DNA from: Medicago truncatula
Lineage: Eukaryota > Streptophyta > Magnoliopsida > Fabales > Fabaceae
Length of the DNA: 64,000 nt
Assembly (NCBI RefSeq): GCF_003473485.1
Contig: NC_053045.1
Span: forward strand, 31,594,494 to 31,658,493
Direction: 5' to 3'
Below the pieces are notes generated by a model. That model was not told where the DNA came from and made no database searches. It saw nothing but the letters and a program-made list of their open reading frames with translations. Each line of letters opens with the position of its first letter. Within the stretch, counting starts at the first letter, position 1. A program made the translations under genes and the position numbers. This document shows positions 35,310-47,227 of the stretch, piece after piece.

Positions 35310-35560
35310 AGCACTTCTAAAATGAGATATCAATGACATTTCTAAAAGGAACACGGAAAACAATCACACTCATCGACAAACAAACTCAAAAAAGATATAA
35401 GCGTCGCTTGATAACGGCAAAGAGAGCAAGTTACAAAAAATACTTAGGCGGCCAATGGTTCAAATTTTGCCGAGAACATATGTTAGAGGTATGTGATAAG
35501 TTAATTTTTTATCTAGAGAAGCCGCCTAAAAACATGCACGTTCAAGTCATTTCCAAATAA
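35310..35560 (+). pseudogene. Captured B3-like domain exon, copy 2
   Basis: About 75 codons from ATG 35333, open to a stop at 35560. It includes MTFLKGTRKTITLIDKQTQ, RLITAKRASYKKYLGGQWF, FCREHMLEVCDKLIFYLE and HVQVISK. It is a tandem duplicate of the exon at 34690-34934 but without an internal stop. It lacks the start of a full B3 domain, and no promoter is seen. It is probably a captured gene piece, though a spliced product with upstream sequence cannot be excluded. Confidence 0.6.
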
Positions 35561-36113
35561 AGATTTGGTGTTCATGATCTGCACTTTCAACATATCACCT
35601 TAACTTTAATCCTAGACTAGATTATCTTCACTCACTGATGCTACGTCTTTGCTTGATTTCATTTGATGTAAATATGAGTATTACAACAAAACTCTTTTTT
35701 TATAATTTTGGATAATATGTAAATTCACACATCATTGATTTCTTTATTGGTTCCAATAGTTTTCATCCTAAATATTATGTCAATTCCTAATCTTATAAAC
35801 TGATTATATGCTCTCTTAATCAGCCCATACATATTTTATGATGAATCACAATGTTCCGTCGTTTTAACATCTCTTCTTTCAATTTTTTTTTTTTATCGAA
35901 TACGTTATTGAACTCGTGCGAAGCACGGGTTTGTAACTAGTTTACAAAGAAAATGCATTGTAATTTATAATTAGGGATTGAGGTTCGAAATACCAAAGAA
36001 ACTTCACTTGTTCTATTATTTATATACGTAATTTAAAAATACGATATTAGGATCGTAGGGTGTTACACTATTATCAGAGGCGAAAGCAGAATTTCAGATG
36101 GCATGGGAGACTT

Positions 36114-36150
36114 CGGGGTGGGGTGGGGTGGGGTGGGGTGAGGGGAGGGG
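36114..36150 (+). repeat. GGGGT array, strong G-quadruplex candidate
   Basis: Five GGGGT units followed by GAGGGGAGGGG: seven G4 runs within 37 bp. This is exceptional in this AT-rich region. It lies outside the Helitron, about 170 bp from its 3' end. Confidence 0.85.
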
Positions 36151-36387
36151 TCAGAAAAGCAATTTTCATATGGGTAACAATATGATCCTAAAAGGTTCAT
36201 CCCGTTTATCTCATGGTTTTCCAACAAATAAGTCCACCCCAAAAGCAGCATAGTGTTTCTCTTTTGAGATTATAAAAGGTTAAAATATAAATAAAAAGGT
36301 ATATAATGAGATCTCGTTATTATCTTGGTTTCGTAATTCTTTGTAATAAAAAAATATATAGCGAAGTTTGATAAAAAATAGGTCGCG

Positions 36388-36890
36388 TTCCTTTAAGTTA
36401 GTCGTTTGTAACAAATTAATCCTTTAAATTTTTTTGTTTGTAACAAATGAGTCCTTTAAGTCATAAAATATTTACAATATTACTATTTTTTTCGTCAAAC
36501 TTCGTTGAAAAGTGCTTACGTACCATTTAACATTAAGGCATCAGGTCCAAAAAGTGTTTATGTCATCAAACAAGATTACTTGCATATATTTTCTACTTCT
36601 TGTTTCCAAATTCAAACGTAATTTTACTAAGAAATGTTTCATGAACAATATTATAAATCAAGTCATCCCATGGATTCCTTTCAATCAAAGACTCAATAAT
36701 TTACCTATGAATCATAGTTTTGAGAGCAGTGAATTTGAACCCACCAACTTAACATTAAACATCAACATAAACACTTTTTAACCAAGTTTGAAGAAAGAGG
36801 GTAATGGCGAAAATATTTTATAAATTAAAGGACCAATTTGTTGCCAAAAAAACTTGAAGGACAAACGTCCAACTTAAAAGACTGCAAGAG
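36388..36890. mobile_element. Degenerate inverted-repeat element
   Basis: Left 'gttcctttaagttagtcgtttgtaac' and right 'acaaacgtccaacttaaaagac' are imperfect inverted repeats, with inner 'acaaattaatcctttaa' matching 'aaaggaccaatttgttg'. It is about 500 bp, non-coding and old. Confidence 0.5.
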
Positions 36891-38791
36891 GTATTTTGCC
36901 TAAAAAATAATGAACTTTGAAGATCATCAAAAATTTTATGTTAAATCTTTACTACAGTTAATGATCAATTGAGTGAATTAAAGGGATACACGTGAAATAT
37001 TAATTATAAAACATTTAACATTAATTTCAATCTTATAAATAAATGGCTTCTTGCAACTCTTAAGTGTTAAAACCTATTTAATTAAAGATAACAAATGATG
37101 ATTTTTTTACTTATAAAGCGATAAAAAAAATCAATTTATTACATGCAAAAGTGAAAAAATATGGCTCATATTCTCATGTTTACTTATGTTTTGATCATTT
37201 TTCTTTTTTCATTTAGAAGTATGACATTTTTGACACAATTTACATTTTTTTTCTAATTTATCTTGGATACAATATTTCATCACATTTTAGTAAAAAAAAA
37301 ATCTTCTTGTTTGACAATGTAGGTAAATTTTCATGTAAGACAATATTTAATTGTCCAGCCCTTGTATATCATCAACATGCGAGTTGCCTTGATGGTTTTT
37401 GTTGGTACGAGGAAAAGTTTGAGGATGAATGATGCAGAAGGATGTTCTTTCTTTATTACTATTCTGCTGCAGATTGTGTTTTCTTTTCTCTTTGCTAATA
37501 TCCGTTCTGTGTTGATAACATAAAGCAACCACTGCCTTCTTCTTCTTCTTCTTGTTATGATCTTTTCTTAAAATATATTTTTAATGTTAATTTTTACATT
37601 GTAATTTGATAATTTATTGAAATAGCGTAGTATCTGGAAAACCAAAAAGGGATGATTGAATTGATGTTGCGACATGCTCTGATGCAAAACTAATGTGTTT
37701 TTTTTTTTTTTTTCTTCTTCTGAGGAATTTAAAACTAATGTATTGGTCTTGGATAATTGATAATGAAAATGTGACGTGGCAGTGGTATGAAGTTTATGAC
37801 CAACTTATATTATTCGCATATTGGTGGATAGAAATTGGTTTAATATGTACATGTTGTTTAATCATTCAATGTTATTCTATATTAATTTGTTTTAAAATAA
37901 ACTTAAATTTTAAATGATTTTTGTCTATAGAATTCTTATCCAACCAAAATCTATAGTGCTCAGGAACTCACCTATTGATATTTGTTGGAAGAAAAAAAAC
38001 TTAATTACAATTCATGAGATATTTTTTTGTATAGTTCTTAATTAAATTTATTATGATGTTTTTAAATCTATAATTTTCTCAAAATTTGTTATATATAAAA
38101 AAGATGTATATTTAGTTAAGAACCATGTGAAAAGTCCTATTTGTTGTGTTGTTAGTTCGATTAAGACATAAATTCATGAATGAGATTCTCGTAGAAGATG
38201 GTAGTATTGCCTGCCATAGGTAACCGATATGATAATCAAACGATAGTAGAACATGAAATTAAGAGAGCACTAAAAACAACTGGGATCAAACTTATTCTAA
38301 GAAAATTGGTTACACTTTGTTTTTGTTGAAATAGATTTACAAAAGAGAAATAAAAAATAGAGAAATAATGAAGAGAGGGATAAAAAAAATAAACTTGGTA
38401 CTTTTATTTTATTATTTCGGAGAGAAATTAACGGAAAGACAATCTTTCTATATTTGTTTTTTATGGAGTGCATATGGTATGGTAAACCTTCCGTTCCGTA
38501 ACACTTCAGATAGATTAAAATGAAAATAAAAGAGAATACAAAATATCAAGGAGACATACACTAAACCTAATAAAACTAATATAACTATTTGTTAAAAAAA
38601 AAAACTAATATAATCAGTCCAAAAGTCCAAACACAATTCAAATGCAAGAAAAGTGGTCAAATAAAAAGCACAAACTGAAGAAAAAAAACATGCACACATA
38701 CGCTCTCACACACACATCACAAGCATTAGCAAACCAACGTATGAGTTCGAAACCATATAGAAAAATGCACGAGCTTTCACATCTCATGGTT
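36891..38791. other. AT-rich spacer with dispersed repeat copy
   Basis: No gene is supported. The only recognisable piece is 37617-37783, the second copy of the 29137-29314 repeat, interrupted by a T-run. Confidence 0.45.
37617..37783. repeat. Dispersed repeat, second copy
   Basis: Matches 29137-29314, which lies 5' of the 358-residue gene. A T16-type run separates the two matching halves here. Confidence 0.6.
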
Positions 38792-38935
38792 GACGAATGA
38801 ACTGACCATCAACACAGAAACATATCGACATACCATCAACTCATTGCAAGGCAACAAACAATACGGCTCTTTCGAGTCAAACAATCCAAACTCAAACATA
38901 AACAACGAAGAGGATATCACAATAGTTCGAAATCA
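38792..38935. repeat. Dispersed repeat B, copy 1
   Basis: Shares 'cgaatgaa.tga..gtcaacaca', 'taccatcaact', 'gactctttcgagtc.a.acaatcca' with 49282-49425, same orientation. The parent element is not recognised. Confidence 0.55.
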
Positions 38936-39277
38936 ATTGAAAGAGCTGACACATATATTAAGACGACGTTAACGCGATGGAGATAAACCTTAACATTGAA
39001 ACTTGCATACCTCAACTAAATTGGAAACAATCAGCTAATCAGAGAGAATAAAACGCCTATCACGAACCCAGGGTGACGACACTGTAGTAAACTAGAAAAA
39101 CCCAAATCTTGAATCCAGGAAAAAATATATGAAATGGAATTTGTGAAACATCCCAAAACCAGAAACACAAGCAAAAAAGAGGTTAACGTGAACCAAAAAC
39201 CATGCTGAAACATTGCAGACATAAAGCTTCAGAAAAACACAAATGCATTTATAAATTAATACTACTAATTTATTTTA

Positions 39278-40081
39278 GGGTTAATAGTGTTTTTCATCCT
39301 TGTAAAATAGGCCAATTTTGGTTTTCGCCCCTGTAAAATTTTCAGTTTGATTTGCAACCTCGTAAAACTTTTTTTTTTCTTCCAGAAAACACCCCTCCCC
39401 CATCCAACTCAGCAAATTTGCTTACGTGGCGCTGATTTGGCATTTTTTTTCATTATTTTTAATTGTCCACGTGTAAAAAATATTTCCACATCAGATTTTA
39501 CTTTTAAAATATTTGAAAATAAATTTTAAAAAATAAAAAAATCATAAAAATATTCAGTTTTTTTTTCCAAAAATATAAAAAATCGAAAAATAATTTTTAA
39601 AAAATTCAGAAAAAATATTAAGATTTTTTCCGAAATATAAAATAACAGAAAAATAGTCATATTTTTTTGGAAAAATTGAAAAAAAAAATAGGTTTTTTTT
39701 TTTCAAAAATTTTAAAAATTACAAAAAAAAACTATTAAGATTTTTTTCGATTAAAAAGATTTTAAAAAATTCTGAAATTTAATTTTCAAAATTAAAAAAA
39801 AAGTCAGATTTTAAAAAAAAATTAATTTTTGGAAAAAAAAACTGAATATTTTTATGTTTTTTTTATTTATTTTTAAAAATAAAATCTAATATGGATATAT
39901 TTTTTACACGTGGGCAATTAAAAAAATAAAAAATGGGAAAAATATGTCAAATCAGCGCCACGTATGCGAATTTGCTGAGTTGGATGGGGGAGGAGTGTTT
40001 TATGGAAAAAAAAAGTTTTACAAGGATGCAATTCAAACCGAAAATGACATATATTACAGGGGTGAAAAGCACTATTAACCC
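39278..40081. mobile_element. 804-bp Mutator-type inverted-repeat element
   Basis: Starts GGGTTAATAGTGTTTTTCAT and ends in the reverse complement, with arms of about 190 bp. The 9-bp duplication TTTATTTTA is perfect (39269-39277 and 40082-40090). The interior is A/T homopolymer-rich and non-coding. The GGGTTAAT end resembles those at 10431 and 60963. Confidence 0.88.
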
Positions 40082-40108
40082 TTTATTTTAAAAGAGAATA
40101 AAATTCAG

Positions 40109-40110
<2 letters not shown>

Positions 40111-40153
<43 letters not shown>

Positions 40154-40186
40154 TACATACATACATACACAAACACAAACACACAC
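40111..40186. repeat. Compound microsatellite (AT)n(AC)n(ATAC)n
   Basis: A pure AT run passes into AC repeats, then CATA repeats and AAACAC units. Confidence 0.9.
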
Positions 40187-40599
40187 TAATTACCCTACAA
40201 GCCCCTTCCTAATAAGTCTTTTCTATTTTCTATAGGTCACATGTAACCTCCATCCATGAGTAAGATACTTTCTTCATCCAAGTTAGCAATCTTAATATTT
40301 AAGCTAGTGGTACATTATGTTAGACCTTTGGGATGCTTGTAATTTAGTCATTACGGGTGAGAATAGATCAGACTGTTCATTAGGGGTCTATGGTTCGAAC
40401 TATTTGAAGTCCAACTAGGCCTAACTCGTTTAGTAAATAGGTCAGCCTTAAGCTTTTTAAAAAGTCCACTAGTTTAAATAAGTTAGACTAAGACTTATAG
40501 GAAAATCTACTAGATCTACCAGGCCGCTACACATATGTGTTAATAAATTTGAAGTCCAATTATGTTAATAAATTTGGAGCGACGGCACATAAGTTTAAT

Positions 40600-40850
40600 T
40601 GTTTAATTTTATTTAATTATTGTCTTTTTATTTTTAACGATTCAATTGTTATATTAATGTGTTTATTTTTATTTTTGTCTTTTTTACGCATCAATGATAT
40701 GTTTATTTTAATTATTGTTTTTTTAACGATTCAATTGTCATATTAAAATATTTATTTTAATTTTACGATTTAATTGTTATGTTAAAATGTTTAATGTTAA
40801 TTTTAATTTTGTTTTTTTACGATTAAATTGTTATGTCTTTTTTAGTTATT
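40600..40850. repeat. Imperfect tandem repeat (ACGATTCAATTGTTAT...)
   Basis: About four units of 'tttttacgatt.aattgttatgttaaaatgtttattttaattt' lie head to tail just before the plant-mobile-domain relic, probably its upstream region or an intron. Confidence 0.6.
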
Positions 40851-40904
40851 CGAATGTTTATATTTTTAACGGTTTGTTGTTTGTTTTTATTTTTTGTATT
40901 TCAG

Positions 40905-42430
40905 TTTCGGCAGGATCATTGGCTGAACCCTTCCTCGCACAGGAGGAAGATTAGGCATGACCAACTTACAGTCTTGGGAGATGATGCATATTGGTTCTGG
41001 CAGCGAGGTGGCATAAGGAGACTAGGGACTTCCATTTCTCTGTGGGGACGTTGATCGTCACACAAGATGATGTGGCATGTCTTATACACATCCCCATTCA
41101 AGGGAGGCTCATGCACTACGACGACTGTAATTACGAGTTAAGTATTCAGCTGATACAGTCCGAGATGGGTTTAACGGAGAAGGAAGTTGAGGAGGAGTCG
41201 AGCACACAATGGGGAGGGAATATTAGTATTCCTAATCTGAAGAAGTTGTATGATATAATCCTTCATAGGTGCAATGAATTGGAGGACCCAATTGATGAGG
41301 AGGGGGAGGAGGAGCTCCAGAAGACTAGGGAGCACCGTATTAAGGTGCTTTTGTTGTCTTTGGTTGCCGTCACCATTTTTCACCAACAAGACCAACAAAC
41401 ACGTTAATGTGATATGACTGATGGGGATGCAAGATTTATACAGAGTGCACACGTGGTCTTGTGCTAGGATGACACTTGCTTATCTCTACACCCAACTTTT
41501 AGAGGTTGGATCCATTGTCGGTTACATGTCTCTACTTAAGGTAGTAATTTTTTCTTCTTCTTTCTATATCATATTATAAATGTGTTGACATTATTGTGTT
41601 TGTGTATGCATGTGATGCTGAAATATTTGTTTGTATATACTTGTGTTGATATGATTTTTTGTTTGTGTTTGCAGGCATGGGCTGTGGAGCACCTTAAGAA
41701 GTTGTATGTGTGGAAGGTTAATCCGGAGTATGATCGTCGTGACTCGCGTGCTGGACGATTTAAACTCTCAAGGGGCAATGCTGATCCAGCACACTACCGA
41801 AGCCTCATAGATCTGACGGTGAACGATGATATCATATGGAGGCCGTACGAGGATACCTAGGACATTATGTCTTTTCATGATATTTTTTGATACCCCGGTT
41901 GGATCATGGCCAGCAAATCGGACGCTCATCAACACATTGTGATAGTATGGATGTGGTTCAGGATATTGCAATGCAATCTCGACTTTGGCGGAGATGTTCC
42001 CAATAAACTGGAGTGGGTCGGGAAGCTGTCTCACATACTGCTTCTGAATAATAAGCTCCTCAATAGGAGGCCTAGGAGGTGGGTACACGAGAATGGGCGT
42101 AGGCTGGCTCATGATCGAATGAGAGACATTGTAGAACCAAGTCATGTACCCCCTTCTACACCTCCATTGATCCACCGCCTCCCGACACCGGTCAACTTGT
42201 GGATGATATGGAGCAGAAAATCTTGGAAGGCCGTTACTATCTCCTCTGGCTCAAGAGCCCCAAACACAGTAGGAGAACTGGGAATGCCATGCACATAGTC
42301 GTATTTCCTGAGAACCCGCTCCGACAAGTGAAGCCACATCGTCAGGAGGATTATCGCATGATGCAGGAGGGGTCGGTTGTCCGGATGAGGAGTAGGAGGA
42401 ACGGGAGGGGCAGAGCCATAGTCTAGAGCA
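40905..42430 (+). pseudogene. Decayed plant-mobile-domain (PMD, MAIN-like) gene
   Basis: The forward strand at 40905-41860 carries PMD phrases: FRQDHWLNPSSHR, ARWHKETRDFHFSVGTLIVT, DDVACLIHIPIQGRLMHYDD, AWAVEHLKKLYVWKVNPEYD and HYRSLIDLTVNDDIIWRPYE, with an apparent intron at about 41540-41674. The family (aminotransferase-like PMD, PF10536) occurs as host MAIN/MAIL genes and inside several plant transposon groups. The expected C-terminal part (SERVLRKYDYVHGIPSSP, MTWFYNVSHSIM) lies at about 41905-42345 on the minus strand, so the locus is rearranged. It is broken, with a few breaks, and is treated here as a fossil. No terminal repeats are recognised. Confidence 0.75.
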
Positions 42431-43488
42431 ATATGATCTTTTTTTTAGTGTTTTTATTCTATTGTATATTTTTAGATTTTTTTTATGACATTTTGGCGAA
42501 TATGGATGTAATATATTGACACTTGCGCCTATGCGTATTTTTATGATATTTTGATTAATTTTCGATTTTATTTTGCGTATTTTAACTTTGAATGAATGAT
42601 TGAATGGATGAAACATGGGTGAAAATGAACGAATGAGTGCATGAAAAAATGAATGAAAACAAGGATTATAAGCAATCTTGTTGTACTGCTAGCTGACAAA
42701 AACACAACGTGAGTTAAGTCACGTTGGAATATAACCTATGTGAGTTCACGTTAGATTTACCGAACGTGAGATTTCTCACGTTGAAGTTATTTTAGAATGT
42801 TTGAGGTGGAAATGAGCAAAACTGTTTGGGAGAAGAGCAGATTTCTACGAAGAGACGATGATGTGCTAGTTACCTGAGAACGTGATGGGCCCACATTTGA
42901 GGGCATCACCTAGGGAGGTTAAGAAGATTGAATCTCTATATACAGGAGACTCGTCAAATGCACCAACTGTCAACATTTTACCTAAACGCTATACACTCAT
43001 TGCCTTGATCATAGCACATTGCTAACAAGGTTCTCATATTTTTAGCAAGAACAATAATCAAGTAGGAAAAAAAAAAGCATCCAAAGGTGGATGGATTGCT
43101 TTAATATATTGTTGCATAGTGGGAAGGATTTAATAGTGAGATAAGAACTCAAATTGAGTTGTTTAAACTTTAAATCTTTTCCATTAGAAATGTCATACAG
43201 TGAATAAAAAACCATATAAAGAAAGTTGTAAAGAGAAACATACAGCAGGGGAATTTTAGATAAATGTAAACTCAAAAATAACTCCAGCAACAAAATTTGG
43301 ACAGACATGCTGTATTGTTTTGTCAAACAAGAGCTAGCAAGTCTCTGATACTCTTTGAAGCTAAAATTTCAGGAACCCCAACTTCTCCAGTACCATAATC
43401 ATGTAAAGTAAAGTAAAAAATCGGATAACTGAGAGCAATCCATCCCACTTATTTTCTATTGACAAGCAATAAAATGAACTAAAACAAG
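42431..43488. other. Spacer downstream of UXS
   Basis: No gene is supported. Short repeated 'cacgtt(g)a' and 'gtgag' words occur at 42700-42790. The part next to 43489 is probably the UXS 3' untranslated region. Confidence 0.45.
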
Positions 43489-46400
43489 TTATTCTTTCTT
43501 GTCAACTCCAAGCCTCAAACGGAAATCTCCTTCCATGAGAGGAAGACCTTCGCTCAGCTTGACCTTTGGTTCCCAGCCAAGCAATTCCTTTGCTTTGGTT
43601 ATGTCTGGTTTTCTCTGTCTTGGATCATCAGGAGTATTCTCCACTATCTTTATCTCCACATTTGGATTAATAAGCTGCAAATCAAATACAAAACATTAAT
43701 TCAAAATTATCTCCCAAGTTTAGTTTCAGATAACAGTTAATTGCTTGTAATTTGAAACAGTATTGACGATTGCAAATCGTGGAAATATCAGTTTGTTCAT
43801 ATACCGCTATGCAATAGCGATATAGAGCCATATTTAACATCAGTAAGTTTACAAAGGATAAAAGATTAGAACCGACCTCCTTCACTGTCTCAGCAAGTTC
43901 CGTCATCGTGAATTCACCTGAAAAGGCAAAGAGACTCGAGTAATTAAATAAAAGAAATATAACAATTCAAAAAGGCAAAGAAAATCAATTGTAAAAATCT
44001 AACCTGGGTTGCCAAGATTGATTGGACCAGTGTCTGATCCTCCCATGAGACGGATAAGGCCATCAACCTAAGGGATATTAAAATACATAAAATCAGCATA
44101 CCGCTAGTATAATTCAATGGAAAAAAAAAAAAAAAAAGATTGAATGGGACATATTACCAGGTCAGAGACATAGCAGAAACTGCGAGTTTGCGTTCCTGGT
44201 GCTTGGACAGTCAAGGATTCACCACTAGAACACACCAATGGTTACGTTAGAAACGACAGTTAAACTGGTAGAGCATTGATTTAGAAATGGGGAGAACCTA
44301 GCAGAAGAAAAAGTAAGTTTCATTACCGCAGTGCTTGAGCAATGAAGTTGCTGACAACACGTCCATCATCGATATTCATGCGCGGCCCATATGTGTTAAA
44401 GATTCTTGCAACACGTATTTCTGTGTTGGAAAAGATATTAGCTTCTTAAATTACAAAGAAAAACTTCTACAGGCTATATACCATACAGAGAACGAGAGGA
44501 GATTAAGAGACACAGAAGACCAGGAATTACCTATCCCATGTTGCCTATGATAATCAAACATCAAAGTCTCAGCCACACGTTTCCCTTCGTCATAGCAGCT
44601 ACGAACTCCTGTTATGAACAAAATTAAGTTCTTCATTAAGCTACATTTTCATATTAGCTTCTTAAGTGAACAACTATTGTCATGAGAAAGAATAATCAAA
44701 CAGTAAGTCATTTATATTATACTATAGACATTAAATAAGAAAGGTCTTCAAGGTTTATTTAGTACAGGTATCTTTAAAAATCATAGCACCGGTATAATTT
44801 CATTTCAGAAGGTCAATAAACAGGTTGGAATGAGATAAAAGAACGTACCAATAGGGTTAACATTGCCCCAATAGCTTTCAGGTTGGGGATGCTCAAGAGG
44901 ATCCCCATATACCTCTGAAGTTGATGTAAGCAAAATCCTGTCAATAGAATAAGAATTAAGACTCCATAAAGAAAAACAGAACTAAGACCATGTAGAAGCT
45001 GAAATTATAAAATTTATTCCTAAAGAAAAATTCCTAACCTTGCTCCAACTCTCTTTGCAAGCCCAAGCATGTTCAGAGTGCCAATCACATTTGTCTTTAT
45101 TGTCTGTAATGTATAATTATTATTTCCTTACACATTAGATAATCTCTCAAGGATCATTAGAAAAAAGAGAGATTCCAACGAGTGATGCAGCAGATATAAA
45201 CATACTGCAGAATGTAGTGTTATGTTTACTTGCCAAGTAAACGGTCTGATTAAAGACAAAATAAGACATTATCATACCTTCACAGGATTATATTTGTAGA
45301 AAATAGGAGATGCGGGGCATGCGAGATGGTAGATCTGATCCACCTCAATCATCAAAGTCTCAGTGACATCTACAAAGGGATCAGAATGGCAAATTCATCA
45401 GCATTACTGAGTTACACACTGATTTGGAAAATTCATCAGCATTACCGAGTTACACACTGATTTGAATGCATGCTGAACATAATATATAAAGTACACAATT
45501 TATTGCTGTCAATGTTCTCAGCTTTCACAATGCCAGCAGATCAAAATTGTGATTGATATAGAAAAAGATTTTGTAGGATTTTAAATTAAGGGAAATCATT
45601 TCACAACTTACACAAAAGTGTTTGGAGATGTGCTAAACAAATGGAAAGAAATAAATAAATTAATGTTCGATGTGATACATGAACACAAGTTTTACGCAAA
45701 GATAGTTGAATTGAAAAAGTGGATTTTATACCATGACGGATAAGTTCAAATCTTGGATGACCAATCCATTTTTTGAGGTTGTCCTTTGATCCAGTGAAGA
45801 AGTTATCAGCAACAATGACCTGATTCAAGATGTTGATATTAATGAAGTTGATAAGATCATGCTGTTTTATGCATCTATTTTATCGAATTTAGGGCTGATA
45901 ATGTTACGTAAGAAGCATAAAATCAGTAGAAAAAACAATATAATAACTTCAATATTATTAACAAAAAGAAATACGAGCTGACCTCATTCTTTTCATTTTC
46001 CATCAATCTATCGACAAGGTGAGAACCAATGAAACCAGCTCCTCCAGTAACCAAGATTCTCATGTTAGACTATTGTCAAGAATGAACAAAATGTCAGTTA
46101 AACAAGTCATCAAGACAAAAAAAAATGTTATGCAGATAAAGTGATTCGTATAATGGGCTCATTCATAATCATGTAATAACTTTCAACAAACAATTATATC
46201 ATATAAAATGCATCTATGTTCACATAGACATTCTTGTGAACCAGAGGTATTCAATTTAAGACGATAGATAAGGATCCGGTATTACTATTACCATGCAGTT
46301 ACCAATTTCGATCATTGATTTCAGATTGGACGACTCACATTACACAGTCACTAAATCAATTTTAAACAAACTCAACCATTCATTTAGATCGGGCGGTTGA

Positions 46401-47025
46401 GATCGGTAACTGCGTGACACAGTTACTCCAGGGAATCTGTTTTTAGATAGCTAAATGGGAAAAACTGAGTTTAACTCATCAGTTAAAAAAAAAACACCAA
46501 ACATCCATACAATCTTGTCTCAATTATCACCCCCCTCGGGACTTATAAAAAAGATTCATTCAAGGATATAACAATTAAGTCGTAGTAAGCTCTGATGGTT
46601 CAATGTTCTGAAGTTTACACTGATATGCAAGTTCAGAAGAACAAAGTCATAAACAATGCTAAGTTATTCATTGTATTTATTATGATCATCACATTCGACA
46701 AATACAAAAAATTGAAGCTTATGTAGCACCTACTGAACTTCAAATTAAAGATTTGTCTAGTGTCCGACACCGACCCACGAGACTACATAGTCACTTGTTG
46801 GTGTCGTGTTCATGTTAAGTAGAAAACAAATGAAATAACTAAATTAACACAGTTTTGTATCAGATTAATCTAGAAAACAAATGAGAACAACAATGTGGCA
46901 AGAAAATTTCCAATTAAAAAAAAAAAACAAAAATTGACCTGAAAGAATTTGGAAAAACGCAGGGGAGATGGCAAAGGAGGCTGCTTAGCTGTTGATTGAT
47001 CTCCATTAGAAGAATTCCCTGCCAT
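43489..47025 (-). CDS. UXS: UDP-glucuronate decarboxylase (UDP-xylose synthase), cytosolic type
   Basis: Twelve exons on the minus strand: 46939-47025, 45983-46069, 45732-45819, 45278-45369, 45039-45103, 44849-44937, 44531-44608, 44327-44420, 44158-44224, 44004-44067, 43877-43917, 43489-43674. They join in phase to 345 residues, the usual length of cytosolic UXS. The enzyme converts UDP-glucuronate to UDP-xylose using bound NAD, feeding xylan and other cell-wall polymers (family knowledge). The NAD-binding GGAGFIG is at 38-44, catalytic TSTSEVYG at 144-151 and YxxxK (YDEGK) at 175-179. The substrate-pocket segment [20 protein letters not shown] is present. The short N-terminus ([20 protein letters not shown]) has no membrane anchor, unlike Golgi isoforms. 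A leader intron (about 47043-47132) is likely. Confidence 0.96.
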
Positions 47026-47170
47026 TGCAAAGACCTCTGAATTTCAATTCCTGCATCAAATTTCAGAAAGATCAAAATCATTATAACAATCAGAAAAATC
47101 AAAATTTTCATAAACCAAAATCAAGTAATGAACCTGATCGAGAGTTTAGAGAAGAAAAATGTTGAAACCA

Positions 47171-47227
47171 AAACCCTAACAACTCTTGTGATCTAATCAC
47201 ACCGTGATCAGAGCAATTTATATATAG
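47171..47227 (-). promoter_or_regulatory. UXS core promoter
   Basis: On the minus strand a TATA box (CTATATATAAAT) spans about 47216-47227. A telo-box motif (AAACCCTAA on the plus strand) lies at 47171-47179, near the expected transcription start or leader. Confidence 0.5.

Larger units (their letters stand above)
32186..35940 (+). mobile_element. Non-autonomous Helitron with captured B3-like exons
   Basis: The 5' end is TCTACTTATTATATTATAAA, preceded by A (32185). The 3' end is the hairpin CGTGC-gaa-GCACG (35915-35927), a 9-nt spacer, then CTAG (35937-35940), followed by T (35941). Insertion between A and T, a 5'-TC, a 3' hairpin and a CTAG terminus are the Helitron signature. The element is 3,755 bp and shows no Rep/helicase ORF. 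Inside, an early segment (32410-32715) is repeated at about 32845-33430, and the 3' third carries two B3-like exons. It was probably mobilised by a related autonomous element. Confidence 0.85.

Noticed and set aside
36114-36150. GGGGT array as a telomere relic
   Set aside because: The plant telomere repeat is TTTAGGG; this unit differs.
46260-46440. Possible inverted repeat ('cagttacc...ggtaactg') upstream of UXS exon 2
   Set aside because: Only short stretches pair and no target duplication is visible; too weak to call.
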